From Thermoflexales bacterium (GTDB lineage Bacteria > Chloroflexota > Anaerolineae > B4-G1 > SLSP01), in the NCBI GenBank assembly GCA_015486785.1, contig WFQZ01000016.1, positions 1 through 16,533 on the forward strand: a DNA stretch of 16,533 nt, in the 5' to 3' direction. The position numbers and the translations under genes are program-made. How positions within the stretch are numbered: position 1 is the stretch's first letter; every line of letters starts with the position of its first letter. Below the pieces are notes generated by a model. The model searched no databases. It was not told where the DNA came from and worked only from the letters and a program-made list of their open reading frames with translations. Shown in pieces: positions 7,569 to 14,464 of the stretch.

Positions 7569-8357
7569 TTAGCCTCCCACCGAACCTTCCAGCCCGCCGC
7601 CGACCCGCTGCGCCGTTTCGCCGTAGATGCGCTTGAACTCGTCATCGCTCATCCGGCGAATGTCCTCGCGGCTGCCGGTGTAGACGATCTCGCCTTTGCG
7701 CAGGCCGATGACGTGCGTGGAATATCGCTGCACCAAGTCCAGGTAGTGCAAACTGCACAGCACGGTGATCCCCTCCTCCTGGTTGAGCTTCTCCAGATCA
7801 CCGAGGATTGAATGCGCCAGCACCGGGTCGAGGCTGGCGACCGGTTCATCCGCCAGGATGATGCGCGGCTCCTGCATCAAGGCGCGGGCGATGCCCACGC
7901 GCTGTTGCTGTCCGCCGCTCAACTCATCCGCCCGCTTGTGTGCCTGATCGGCGATGCCCATCCGCTCCAGGGCCAGCAAAGCCATCTCCCGATCTCGCGC
8001 CGGGAAGCGGTGCAAAACGCTCTTCCACGGAGCGACGTAGCCCAGCCGTCCGGCCAACACGTTGGTAAGCACCGAGGAACGGCGCACCAAGTTGAAGTGC
8101 TGGAACACCATCCCGATCTTGCGGCGGATGTGGCGGAGCTGCGTTGTGTCGGCGGCGGTGATGTCCTCCCCATCCCACAGGATTTGCCCTTCCGTCGGCT
8201 CAATCAAGCGATTGATGCAGCGCAACAGCGTGGATTTCCCCGAACCGCTGAGGCCGATGATCACCAGGAACGCGCCGTCTTCCACGGTGAAGCTCACGTC
8301 CTTGAGCGCGACTGTGCCATCGGGATACACTTTAGTCAAATGTTTGACTTCGAGCAT
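7569..8357 (-). CDS. phnC: Phosphonate-type ABC transporter ATPase PhnC
   Basis: Cytoplasmic ATPase that powers the importer, 262 aa, the usual length for the family. Motifs in order: Walker A GLSGSGKST (35-43), Q-loop Gln86 in MVFQHFNLV, ABC signature LSGGQ (146-150), Walker B ILADE (167-171) with the catalytic Glu171, and switch His204. The HFNLV stretch after the Q-loop is common to the PhnC group of ATPases. The ATG at 8357 is preceded by AGGGAGG at good spacing. phnD lies upstream, separated by 110 nt containing two hairpins; phnE follows after a single base. Family assignment is firm; the actual ligand depends on PhnD. Confidence 0.95.
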   Translation of the reverse strand: MLEVKHLTKVYPDGTVALKDVSFTVEDGAFLVIIGLSGSGKSTLLRCINRLIEPTEGQILWDGEDITAADTTQLRHIRRKIGMVFQHFNLVRRSSVLTNVLAGRLGYVAPWKSVLHRFPARDREMALLALERMGIADQAHKRADELSGGQQQRVGIARALMQEPRIILADEPVASLDPVLAHSILGDLEKLNQEEGITVLCSLHYLDLVQRYSTHVIGLRKGEIVYTGSREDIRRMSDDEFKRIYGETAQRVGGGLEGSVGG

Positions 8358-8379
8358 TATGCCTCCCTACCGAAGAAAG

Positions 8380-8416
8380 AAAAAGCGAAGCGGCGGTTTG
8401 CGCCGATTCGCTTTTT
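8380..8416 (-). terminator. Hairpin with T-tail between phnD and phnC (probable partial terminator)
   Basis: A 10-bp outer stem (AAAAAGCGAA at 8380-8389 with TTCGCTTTTT at 8407-8416) and a 5-bp inner stem (CGGCG/CGCCG) are separated by one G/A mismatch, with a GTTTG loop. On the minus strand the stem ends in TTTTT and continues TCTTTCTT, a good U-tract. It sits inside the operon about 20 nt before the phnC start, so it probably attenuates rather than abolishes read-through, leaving PhnD more abundant than the membrane and ATPase subunits. Confidence 0.7.
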
Positions 8417-8430
8417 GACTTGCCAGGCAA

Positions 8431-8459
8431 GCGGGGCGATCAGTGGGTGATCGCCCCGC
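8431..8459 (-). other. GC-rich intra-operon hairpin just after phnD
   Basis: Perfect 12-bp arms (8431-8442 and 8448-8459, GCGGGGCGATCA with its complement) enclose a GTGGG loop. It begins 9 nt after the phnD stop on the minus strand and has no T-run. A likely role is protecting the 3' end of a processed phnD mRNA from exonucleases, upstream of the terminator-like hairpin at 8380-8416. Confidence 0.65.
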
Positions 8460-8467
8460 GCCTGACG

Positions 8468-9373
8468 CTATTTTTGCAGATCCTCAATGCTCATACCGGA
8501 GGATTGCAACACTTGCCGGAACGGATCATAGAACGAGTCGTCATGCACTTCCAGCCCGTTCCACTGATAGGCGGTCTTCAACGCCTCTTGGCCTTCCGGC
8601 GTCTTGGCGATCTCCAACAGCCCGTTCACGATCTTGTCGCGCAAGTCCTTGGGGACTGAGGGGGCAAACTGCACGCCGTCATTGGGGATGTCGGCGGTGG
8701 TGGCGATCACCACAACTTTGTCCATCACATCGGGGAACGTGTCCTCGACGCGCGTGCGGGCGTCCACGTAAGTGGCCCCGGCGTCACAATCGCCGTTGTA
8801 AACCGAGGTCACGGTGGTGTCGTGCGCTCCGGTGTCCACAACTTGCGCCAAGTCCGTATCGGGATTCAGGCCGGCACCGCGTATCATCAGCATCGGGATA
8901 ATCCATCCGCTGGTGGACAGAGGATCGGCGCGGCAGAAGGTCTTGCCCTTGAGATCGGCGATGGTGTGAATGCCGCTATCGGCACGGGTGATGATCTGAC
9001 CGTTGTAGGTGGGGCTGCCGTAGCGCACCGAGACCAAGGCCGCATCCGCGCACCCGCGCTCGTGCGCCAGCACGTAGGCGAAAGTGGCCAGTGAACCCAT
9101 CTGCGCCTTGGGCGGATCGCTGCACATTGCCTCAATCACGCCGGCGTACTCGGTGGCGACGTTCGTCTTAAAGTACAACCCCGTCTGCTTGTGGAGCAGA
9201 TCGGCAACCTGCTGCGCGCCAGAAGACACCCGCTCCATCTCGCCGGAGGGCACGAACGACCACACGATGGGGTTCTGCTCGCTTCCCAACGCCGGCTCTT
9301 TGGGCTTACAGGCACTCAAGGCCACGGCCCCCAACAAGACCAGCACCAACAACAACCATCCGTACTTCTTCAT
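8468..9373 (-). CDS. phnD: Phosphonate-type substrate-binding lipoprotein PhnD
   Basis: Captures the ligand outside the membrane and delivers it to PhnE. The 301-aa precursor has a lipoprotein signal peptide (residues 1-21) with lipobox LSAC, so Cys22 is the predicted lipidated N-terminus. The PhnD/PtxB-type periplasmic-binding fold follows. Ser153-Thr154-Ser155 in PLSTSG, Tyr123, His184 and Asp204 correspond by motif to the residues that hold the phosphonate or phosphite group in characterised PhnD-like proteins; I assigned this by eye, not by alignment. The ligand could be a phosphonate, phosphite or hypophosphite. No C-P lyase or phosphite dehydrogenase gene is present here to decide. The start is fixed by AGGAGG (9379-9384), 5 nt from the ATG. 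It is the first gene of the operon, behind a near-consensus promoter. Confidence 0.93.
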   Translation of the reverse strand: MKKYGWLLLVLVLLGAVALSACKPKEPALGSEQNPIVWSFVPSGEMERVSSGAQQVADLLHKQTGLYFKTNVATEYAGVIEAMCSDPPKAQMGSLATFAYVLAHERGCADAALVSVRYGSPTYNGQIITRADSGIHTIADLKGKTFCRADPLSTSGWIIPMLMIRGAGLNPDTDLAQVVDTGAHDTTVTSVYNGDCDAGATYVDARTRVEDTFPDVMDKVVVIATTADIPNDGVQFAPSVPKDLRDKIVNGLLEIAKTPEGQEALKTAYQWNGLEVHDDSFYDPFRQVLQSSGMSIEDLQK

Positions 9374-9412
9374 AACTTCCTCCTTTAGTGAAGAGTTAAA
9401 AAATAGGGTTAC

Positions 9413-9440
9413 ATCTTATGCTCAGTGGCAAAAATGTCAA
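9413..9440 (-). promoter_or_regulatory. Promoter of the phnD-phnC-phnE operon
   Basis: On the minus strand, a perfect -35 TTGACA (complement of 9435-9440) and a -10 TAAGAT (complement of 9413-9418) are separated by 16 nt. Transcription should start near 9406, leaving a leader of about 33 nt that contains the AGGAGG ribosome site. The promoter lies between the LRR gene stop (9452) and phnD. No terminator separates them, so some read-through from the upstream telA/LRR unit is possible. I saw no clear Pho-box-like repeat. Confidence 0.75.
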
Positions 9441-9451
9441 CTGCTTGAGCT

Positions 9452-10762
9452 TCACTCCGGAGGCTCATCGCGCGGAGCAAAGCGATCCTCCAGAAACCGC
9501 CCGTGGACGAGCAAGGGCCGCGCATCGGGCCGCGTGCGGGCGGCGATGTCTTGCACCGCGCCCCGCAGGGTCGCAAGCTGCTCTTGGAGGAGCTGCCGCG
9601 CGGTTTTCCCCTCGCGCAGCGGCTGTTGGACGGCGTATTCCGGCGGCAGCGAGCGATAGCGGTTGATCGCTTCCGGCAGATACGAGCGCACAATCTGGCG
9701 CAAAGTGTACGCATCCGGGTCGCCGCCCGCCAGGCGCGGAATGCGCGGCAGCACCTCCTCCAGCGCGGCGAGCAGTTGCGCCACCTGATCCGCCAGCTCC
9801 GGGGGCAAGTCCGCCCGCGCGGAGCGATACAGCGCGTGCGCCTCGCGGAGCAACTGCGCCGCCGCTTGCGAATCGGGCGCGGGCAAGGCCGTTTGATCTG
9901 CGGGGCGGGGCAAGGCCCGCCAGCGGGAAAACGCCACCCCCATCGCCGCCGCGCCGCCTCCGGCCAGCAACAACCCCGGCAGCAATCCCAGCGGCAGCAG
10001 CAACACCCCGGCGAGCGTCAAGCCGCCGCCCATCGCGCCCAGACCGAGCAAAGCAGCCTTCCGTCCCCCGTCGACTTGCGGCGGCGCGGCCACGGCGAGC
10101 AGCCCGCTGGAGCGCACATCGGGAATCCGCCGCAGCCACGCTTGAAAACGATCATCGCCGCGCTCCATCAACTCCGTCCCCTGAAAGTGAAACGTGCGCA
10201 AGGCCGCGAGCTGCACCAACTCGGCGGGCAGCAAACCGCGCAGCGGGTTTGTGGAAAGATCGAGCATATCCAACGAAGACAGCCGCGCCCACGAGGCGGG
10301 CAGCGGGCCTTGGAGCTGATTTTCGGCCAAGTTGAGCACTTCCAGCGAGCGCAGGTCACTCCAGCCCGGCGGCAGCGGCCCGCCGAAGCGGTTGCGGTGC
10401 AAATCCAGCGTCCGCAGGCTCAGGAGCAAGCGCAAACGGGACGGCAGCTCGCCGCCGAGTTGATTTTCGGCCAGCTTGAGCGACTCCAGCCGCTTCAAGT
10501 GTCCCAACTCCGGGGGCAAGGGGCCGTGGAGCTGATTGCGGCTCAAGTCAAGCAGCTCCAAGCGCGTGAGGAAGCGCACCTCCGGGGGCAGCGTGCCGCG
10601 CAATTGCCGATCCGCCCAGCGCACTTGCGTGACGTGACCCGCCACACAGGTCACGCCGGGCCACGCACAAGGCGCTGCCGTCGGCGGCTGCGCCTCGTGC
10701 GTGCGCCGATACAATGCCGCTAAAGCCGCCCGTTCCTCCGCCGGAAGCAAGTCGCGGTTCAC
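9452..10762 (-). CDS. Plant-type leucine-rich-repeat membrane protein, partner of TelA
   Basis: A 436-aa protein. An N-terminal cap (about 32-65, with CAWPGVTC as in plant LRRNT_2 caps) leads into five near-perfect 24-residue repeats at 66-185 with consensus LxxLxLxxNxLxGxLPxxLxxL, the plant-specific LRR form, and a degenerate sixth repeat. A hydrophobic Gly/Leu-rich segment (about 236-278) is probably a membrane hairpin. The C-terminal helical domain (about 298-420, including LRQIVRSYLPEAINRY) resembles the XpaC-type proteins often found beside telA; this is by eye and tentative. There is no signal peptide. Translation starts at GTG, which shares the four bases GTGA with the telA stop, so the two are translationally coupled. 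A role in ligand recognition or envelope stress is inference. No kinase or enzyme motif is seen. Confidence 0.82.
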   Translation of the reverse strand: MNRDLLPAEERAALAALYRRTHEAQPPTAAPCAWPGVTCVAGHVTQVRWADRQLRGTLPPEVRFLTRLELLDLSRNQLHGPLPPELGHLKRLESLKLAENQLGGELPSRLRLLLSLRTLDLHRNRFGGPLPPGWSDLRSLEVLNLAENQLQGPLPASWARLSSLDMLDLSTNPLRGLLPAELVQLAALRTFHFQGTELMERGDDRFQAWLRRIPDVRSSGLLAVAAPPQVDGGRKAALLGLGAMGGGLTLAGVLLLPLGLLPGLLLAGGGAAAMGVAFSRWRALPRPADQTALPAPDSQAAAQLLREAHALYRSARADLPPELADQVAQLLAALEEVLPRIPRLAGGDPDAYTLRQIVRSYLPEAINRYRSLPPEYAVQQPLREGKTARQLLQEQLATLRGAVQDIAARTRPDARPLLVHGRFLEDRFAPRDEPPE

Positions 10763-11952
10763 GGACGCTTTTTCTCATCCAGCGGCAAGGTCAACTCGCC
10801 CGCCGCGTCCACGGCGATCTCGGCCCGCACCCGATCCACGTACCGCTGCGCCTTGTTGGCCTCGGTCGCCAGCGAGTTCACCGTCTGGGCGATGCTGTCC
10901 AACGCCTCCACCTTGTAGTTGGAGATCATGTCCATCGTCGCGTAGATGTTCTCGAAAGCGGCCTTCAACTGCTCCAGGCTGACGGTGGCGCTGGCGGCTT
11001 GCTGATGCACTTGCGCCGATTGGCCTTGCAGCAGCGCGGAGGTGGATTCCAGCAGATTCCCGGTGGTGGTGTTGAGCGCGTTCACTTGATCCAGCACCAA
11101 CTTTTGATTGGTCATCGCCTGCGCCACGATGACCGCCGTGCGCAGCGCGGAAATCGTGGTCGTCGTGGCGCGATCCACGCCTTTGATCAACTCCAGATTG
11201 TTCTTGCGGATCACGTCCAAGGCCAAGTATCCCTGGATGCTGACGGCCAGTTGGGTAAGCAAATCCTGGCTCTTCTGGCGGATGTAGAAGAGCATCTCTT
11301 CCTTGACCACCCGCGCTTTCTCCGGATCGTCGGCCTCAATCTCCGCGATCCGCTCCGAGAGCGCGTCATCCAGCCGCCGGCAGACGTAGACGTATTGTTG
11401 CAGCCGCTCCATAATCTCCCACAAGTTGACCTTTTCCTGCTCCAAGGTGGCGTTGTCCTGGCGCAGCACGTCTTGGCCGTGATAGAGCGCGTTGAGGATC
11501 GCGTCAATGTGGCTCTGGGCGGATTGGTACTTGAGGAAGTAATTTTCGGCCTTGCTCCCCAAGGGGATGATGCCCAGGAATCGCCGCTTGGGCGCGTTCT
11601 GCTGCGCCGGATCGAGGTTTTCCACCAGCTTGCGCAGGGCCAGCAGGGATTGCGAGATCTGTGAATCCTCATCCAGCCCGCGCACCGGCTCGTTGAGGAT
11701 GCGGTTGGAGACGTTGGCCGCCTCGCGGATTTCCTTGGTGCCCAGCGCGTGGATGGCCGCCACTTGCTGCTCCAGCGTTTGCGAATGGACGTCCGCTTGC
11801 GTGATCAACGCGACGAACTCGGCGACTTTGGCGTCCAGTTGCTCCATCGTGGCCGGTTCGAGCTTGATCATCTGCCCGGCCTGGTCTTTGGTGACCGTGG
11901 TGATCGGTTGTGGGGGCTGCAAGTCCCCCGTTGGGGTGACATTTTGTACCAT
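10759..11952 (-). CDS. telA: Toxic anion resistance protein TelA family
   Basis: A 397-aa, mostly helical cytoplasmic protein of the TelA family, linked to tellurite and other toxic-anion or envelope-stress resistance; the molecular mechanism is not established. Matching stretches include the LGIIPLGSKAENYF region (about residues 125-140), the long coiled helices through the middle, and a C-terminal region with DMISNYKVEALDSIAQTV. The ATG at 11952 is preferred because AGGAGG (11961-11966) is 8 nt away; the alternative GTG at 11958 would leave only 2 nt. The stop codon overlaps the LRR gene's GTG by 4 nt. In many bacteria telA is followed by an XpaC-like gene; here that position is taken by the LRR-membrane fusion. 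Family assignment is firm, function less so. Confidence 0.9.
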   Translation of the reverse strand: MVQNVTPTGDLQPPQPITTVTKDQAGQMIKLEPATMEQLDAKVAEFVALITQADVHSQTLEQQVAAIHALGTKEIREAANVSNRILNEPVRGLDEDSQISQSLLALRKLVENLDPAQQNAPKRRFLGIIPLGSKAENYFLKYQSAQSHIDAILNALYHGQDVLRQDNATLEQEKVNLWEIMERLQQYVYVCRRLDDALSERIAEIEADDPEKARVVKEEMLFYIRQKSQDLLTQLAVSIQGYLALDVIRKNNLELIKGVDRATTTTISALRTAVIVAQAMTNQKLVLDQVNALNTTTGNLLESTSALLQGQSAQVHQQAASATVSLEQLKAAFENIYATMDMISNYKVEALDSIAQTVNSLATEANKAQRYVDRVRAEIAVDAAGELTLPLDEKKRP

Positions 11953-11979
11953 TAACACTACCTCCTCGTGTAGTAAGAA

Positions 11980-12001
11980 GTGAGGGCTGCGTCGCCCTCA
12001 C
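11980..12001 (-). terminator. Hairpin between the PyrK-like gene and telA
   Basis: Perfect 8-bp arms GTGAGGGC / GCCCTCAC enclose a 6-nt loop, in the 97-nt gap. On the minus strand it is followed by TTCTTACTA, only weakly T-rich. It could end the lpdA/PyrK-like transcript or act as a telA leader structure; the first is more likely. I saw no clear promoter for telA in the gap. Confidence 0.5.
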
Positions 12002-12049
12002 GGCTGATCAGTTACAAGCTACGTGCCTCCAGGGTCGGAGTCGCACCGG

Positions 12050-12802
12050 CTAGGGCGTGAGCAAGTCAAAGACCGGGCCGTCGGTGCAAGCGCGACGTTC
12101 GCCGTAGGGCAAGCTCACGCGGCACACATCGCACGCGCCGACGCCGCAGGGCATCGGGACTTGCGCCAGGACTTGCGCGAAGTCGCGGGCGGGATGAAAG
12201 CGGGATTTGCGGATCAGCGCGGCCAGGGCCGAGAAACGGTCGGGCGACACGGCCAGACACACGCGATCCGCCCACGCCACCAGCTCGCCGAGGCGCGGCC
12301 CGCTGCGCTCCAGCCCGGCGGGCGCGGGACGCTCCGATTCCAGCGGGCCTAGGTAGCCGCTTGAGCCGTCACGGGTCACCGGATAGAGTTCCACTTCGGG
12401 CGGAAACCGTCCCAGGGGCGGCAGTTGGGCGCGAGTGGTGGCCTCAATCATCAAGGCCACTTCGGGGGCCGCGTCCAGCAGGGGGAGCAAGGGCGGCAGC
12501 AATGAAACCTCCGCCACCAACAGCAGACGGGCCGCGCCCGCCACGCGAAACCCGCGTCCCAGCGGGCCGAAGACATCCACCTGCGTGCCGGGCAGCAGTT
12601 GCGCCGCCGGATGCCCCGGCGGCACGTGAACCGCGAAGCCGGTTTCGGTGTACGCGGCGGGGAAGAGCGAAACGCGCAGCGGGCCGCCCAAGTCGGCCAG
12701 CAAGAACCGCCCCGGCGTCGGCGGATGAGCCGCGTCAAAGTGCAGTTGCCAGCCGGGCGGATGCGGGATCGCGGCCCGGAAGCGAATGGTGTGATGCTTC
12801 AT
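12050..12802 (-). CDS. PyrK-like ferredoxin-reductase-fold [2Fe-2S] protein
   Basis: A 250-aa protein resembling PyrK, the electron-transfer subunit of dihydroorotate dehydrogenase B. The C-terminus has four cysteines (219, 224, 227, 239) in CGVGACDVC...RACTDGPVF, the DHODB [2Fe-2S] signature. The N-terminal barrel keeps GPLGRGF (79-85). The glycine-rich nucleotide motif that normally follows (GGGxGxxP) reads AEVSLLP (97-103), so NAD(P)H binding may be lost. The usual FAD motif (RPFS-type) is also unclear (GPLRVSLFP). No pyrD lies in the window, so a pyrimidine role is doubtful. It starts 3 nt after the lpdA stop and is almost certainly co-transcribed, suggesting an electron-carrier role alongside that flavoprotein; this is inference. 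Confidence 0.8.
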   Translation of the reverse strand: MKHHTIRFRAAIPHPPGWQLHFDAAHPPTPGRFLLADLGGPLRVSLFPAAYTETGFAVHVPPGHPAAQLLPGTQVDVFGPLGRGFRVAGAARLLLVAEVSLLPPLLPLLDAAPEVALMIEATTRAQLPPLGRFPPEVELYPVTRDGSSGYLGPLESERPAPAGLERSGPRLGELVAWADRVCLAVSPDRFSALAALIRKSRFHPARDFAQVLAQVPMPCGVGACDVCRVSLPYGERRACTDGPVFDLLTP

Positions 12803-12805
12803 CGC

Positions 12806-14194
12806 CTAGACGTGAATCGCCTGCCCGAAAACGGCGTGCGCGGCTTCCATCACGGCCTCGTTGAGCGTGGGGTGCGCGTGGACGGTGCGGGCGACATCCT
12901 CCGGCGTCAGCCCGGCACGCGCGGCCAAGACCAGCTCCGGCAGCAGTTCCGTGGCCTCCGGCCCCACGATGACCGCGCCGAGGATGTGGCGTGTGGCCTC
13001 GTCGGCGACGATCTTCACGAAGCCTTGATACTCCCCGCCGGCCAGGGCTTTGCCGTTGGGCATAAAGGGGAACTTCCCCACGCGCACCGTCAGCCCCTGC
13101 GCTTGAGCTTGCGCCTCGTTCAGGCCGAAGGAGGCCACTTGGGGCGCGGTGTACGTGCCGCGCGGCACCAGGTTCACGTCAAAGGGCGGCACGTCGCGCC
13201 CGGCGATGGTTTCCACGGCCAGGATGCCTTGCACCGAGGCCACGTGGGCCAAGGGCAACAGCCCGTTCAAGTCGCCGATGGCGTAGAGCGAGGGGAGGTT
13301 GCTGCGCATCCGCCCGTCCACCTGCACCCAGCCGCGCGTCAAGGCGACGCCCAGCTTCTCCAGGCCCAGCCGCTCGCTGTTGGGACGGACGCCAATCGCT
13401 ACCAAGGCCACCTCTGCTTCCAGCGTCTTCGTGCCGCGCGGGCCGGAGACTTGCACTTGCACGCCCTCAGGGGAAGTGTGCAGTTCCTCCACGCGGGTGG
13501 AGACCAGCGTCTTGACTTTCTGGCGGCGCAGCGCACGCGCCAGCACGGCGGCGGCTTCCTCGTCTTCCGCCGGCAGGATGTGGGGCATCATTTCCACCAC
13601 CGTCACTTGCGCTCCGTAGGCCGACCACACGGTGGCGAACTCCAGCCCAATCGGCCCCGCGCCGATGATCACGGCGGACGCCGGTAACTTGCGCCGCTCC
13701 AGGGCTTGCCGGGCGGTGAGGACGCGCTCGCCGTCGGCCTGCCAGCCGGGGATCAAACGGGCGCGGGCGCCGGTCGCCAAGATGATGTGCGGCGCTTGCA
13801 AGACGCGCTCCCCGCCATCGTTCAACGTCACGCGCAACTCGGTGGGGGAAAGCAGCTCGCCTTGCCCCCAGATCACAGAGACGCCGTTCTTTTTCATCAG
13901 CAAGGCCACGCCTTTGACCAATCGCGCGGCGACCTTGCGGCTGCGCTCAACGGCGGCGGCGTAATCCAGCGTGGTTTCCGCGTGGAAGCCGAACTCCTTT
14001 CCGGCGGATAAGGTGCGGGCCACTTCCGCATTGCGCAGCAGCGATTTGGTGGGGATGCAGCCCCAGTTCAAGCACACGCCGCCCAAGTGCTCCCGCTCCA
14101 CAAGCGCGACGTTCATCCCCAACTGCGCGGCACGCACGGCGGCCACGTATCCGCCCGGCCCACCGCCCAAGATGATCACATCATACAAATCCAT
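12806..14194 (-). CDS. lpdA: Dihydrolipoyl dehydrogenase
   Basis: FAD-dependent disulfide oxidoreductase that reoxidises dihydrolipoyl groups with NAD+, or a close homologue. It has 462 aa, normal for the family. The FAD-binding Rossmann motif GGGPGG is at 10-15, the redox-active disulfide is Cys41/Cys46 in GGVCLNWGCIPTKSLL, the NAD motif is in the VIIGAGPIGLEFATVW stretch, and the C-terminal catalytic His-Glu pair lies in HAHPTLNE. The ATG at 14194 has a good AGGAGG upstream, and an extended -10 promoter precedes it. No E1, E2 or glycine-cleavage gene is in the window, so the complex it serves cannot be told. It leads a two-gene unit with the PyrK-like protein and is divergent from the riboswitch/AOR unit. 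Confidence 0.94.
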   Translation of the reverse strand: MDLYDVIILGGGPGGYVAAVRAAQLGMNVALVEREHLGGVCLNWGCIPTKSLLRNAEVARTLSAGKEFGFHAETTLDYAAAVERSRKVAARLVKGVALLMKKNGVSVIWGQGELLSPTELRVTLNDGGERVLQAPHIILATGARARLIPGWQADGERVLTARQALERRKLPASAVIIGAGPIGLEFATVWSAYGAQVTVVEMMPHILPAEDEEAAAVLARALRRQKVKTLVSTRVEELHTSPEGVQVQVSGPRGTKTLEAEVALVAIGVRPNSERLGLEKLGVALTRGWVQVDGRMRSNLPSLYAIGDLNGLLPLAHVASVQGILAVETIAGRDVPPFDVNLVPRGTYTAPQVASFGLNEAQAQAQGLTVRVGKFPFMPNGKALAGGEYQGFVKIVADEATRHILGAVIVGPEATELLPELVLAARAGLTPEDVARTVHAHPTLNEAVMEAAHAVFGQAIHV

Positions 14195-14226
14195 TTTGAC
14201 CTCCTGTGTGTGAGATTGTCAAAGGC

Positions 14227-14235
14227 AGTATACCA
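14227..14235 (-). promoter_or_regulatory. Extended -10 promoter of lpdA
   Basis: On the minus strand TGG-TATACT (complement of 14227-14235) is a 5-of-6 -10 box with the TGn extension, which can compensate for the poor -35 here. The predicted start is near 14220, about 25 nt before the ATG. It lies back to back with the AOR promoter at 14301-14329. Confidence 0.55.
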
Positions 14236-14300
14236 TCATCCACAGGGATCGCGTGTGAGACAAGGCGGACTTTCAGATTCCGCGCGGCGCAAAGCAATTC

Positions 14301-14329
14301 TTGACAAAACCACAGTTTTTGACTATGAT
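14301..14329 (+). promoter_or_regulatory. Near-consensus sigma70 promoter of the AOR unit
   Basis: Perfect TTGACA (14301-14306), 17-nt spacer, and TATGAT (14324-14329, 5 of 6). It is the best promoter in the window. The expected start at about 14336 is at the very beginning of the riboswitch, so the RNA would emerge folding as an aptamer, with almost no leader before it. Confidence 0.85.
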
Positions 14330-14333
14330 GGTG

Positions 14334-14411
14334 ACGGTTGGCCTCCGACTCACTTGATCCCACCGGGACCGGTGAGCAATGGGTGTAGGGAGCAATTCCT
14401 ACGCCTGCCGT
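14334..14411 (+). ncRNA. Moco/Tuco-type riboswitch aptamer upstream of aldehyde oxidoreductase
   Basis: The segment matches my memory of the Moco RNA motif: a GGCCTCCGACT entry, GTGAGCAATGGGTG in the middle and CCTGCC at the exit. Stems visible: P1 ACGG (14334-14337) with CCGT (14408-14411), continuing GGC (14340-14342) with GCC (14403-14405); CTCAC (14349-14353) with GTGAG (14372-14376), enclosing TCCC/GGGA; and GTAGG (14385-14389) with CCTAC (14398-14402). Moco RNAs respond to molybdopterin or tungstopterin cofactor. The downstream gene is a tungsto/molybdopterin enzyme, an independent support. I cannot tell Moco from Tuco by eye. An intrinsic terminator follows directly. Confidence 0.8.
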
Positions 14412-14417
14412 ATTTGC

Positions 14418-14464
14418 AAAGGGGGCAGTTCTCAGGCTTGCGCCTGGGGGCTGCGCCCTTTTTT
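14418..14464 (+). terminator. Riboswitch-linked intrinsic terminator
   Basis: The hairpin has CAGGC (14433-14437) with GCCTG (14442-14446) around a TTGC loop, an internal loop, GCAG (14425-14428) with CTGC (14451-14454), then GGG/CCC and AAA/TTT, ending in six Ts (14459-14464). It lies 7 nt after the aptamer and 85 nt before the AOR start, so it works as an expression platform. The P1 3' strand CTGCC (14405-14409) can pair with GGCAG (14424-14428) of the terminator, a plausible antiterminator. If that is the switch, cofactor binding would favour termination (OFF); the direction is inferred. Confidence 0.82.

Noticed and set aside
6035..7636. 533-aa open frame antisense to phnE
   Set aside because: Its translation is His/Arg/Gln-rich with no domain, while the opposite strand encodes an unmistakable permease.
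7568..7645. Longer N-terminus for PhnE
   Set aside because: It would overlap the phnC coding end by 77 nt. The ATG at 7567 has GGGAGG upstream and follows the phnC stop by one base.
9503..10723. 406-aa open frame antisense to the LRR gene
   Set aside because: Its repetitive Gln/Arg-rich translation simply mirrors the LRR repeats on the other strand.
12050..12802. Calling the PyrK-like gene pyrK
   Set aside because: No pyrD is nearby and the nucleotide-binding motif is degraded, so the specific pathway name is not supported.
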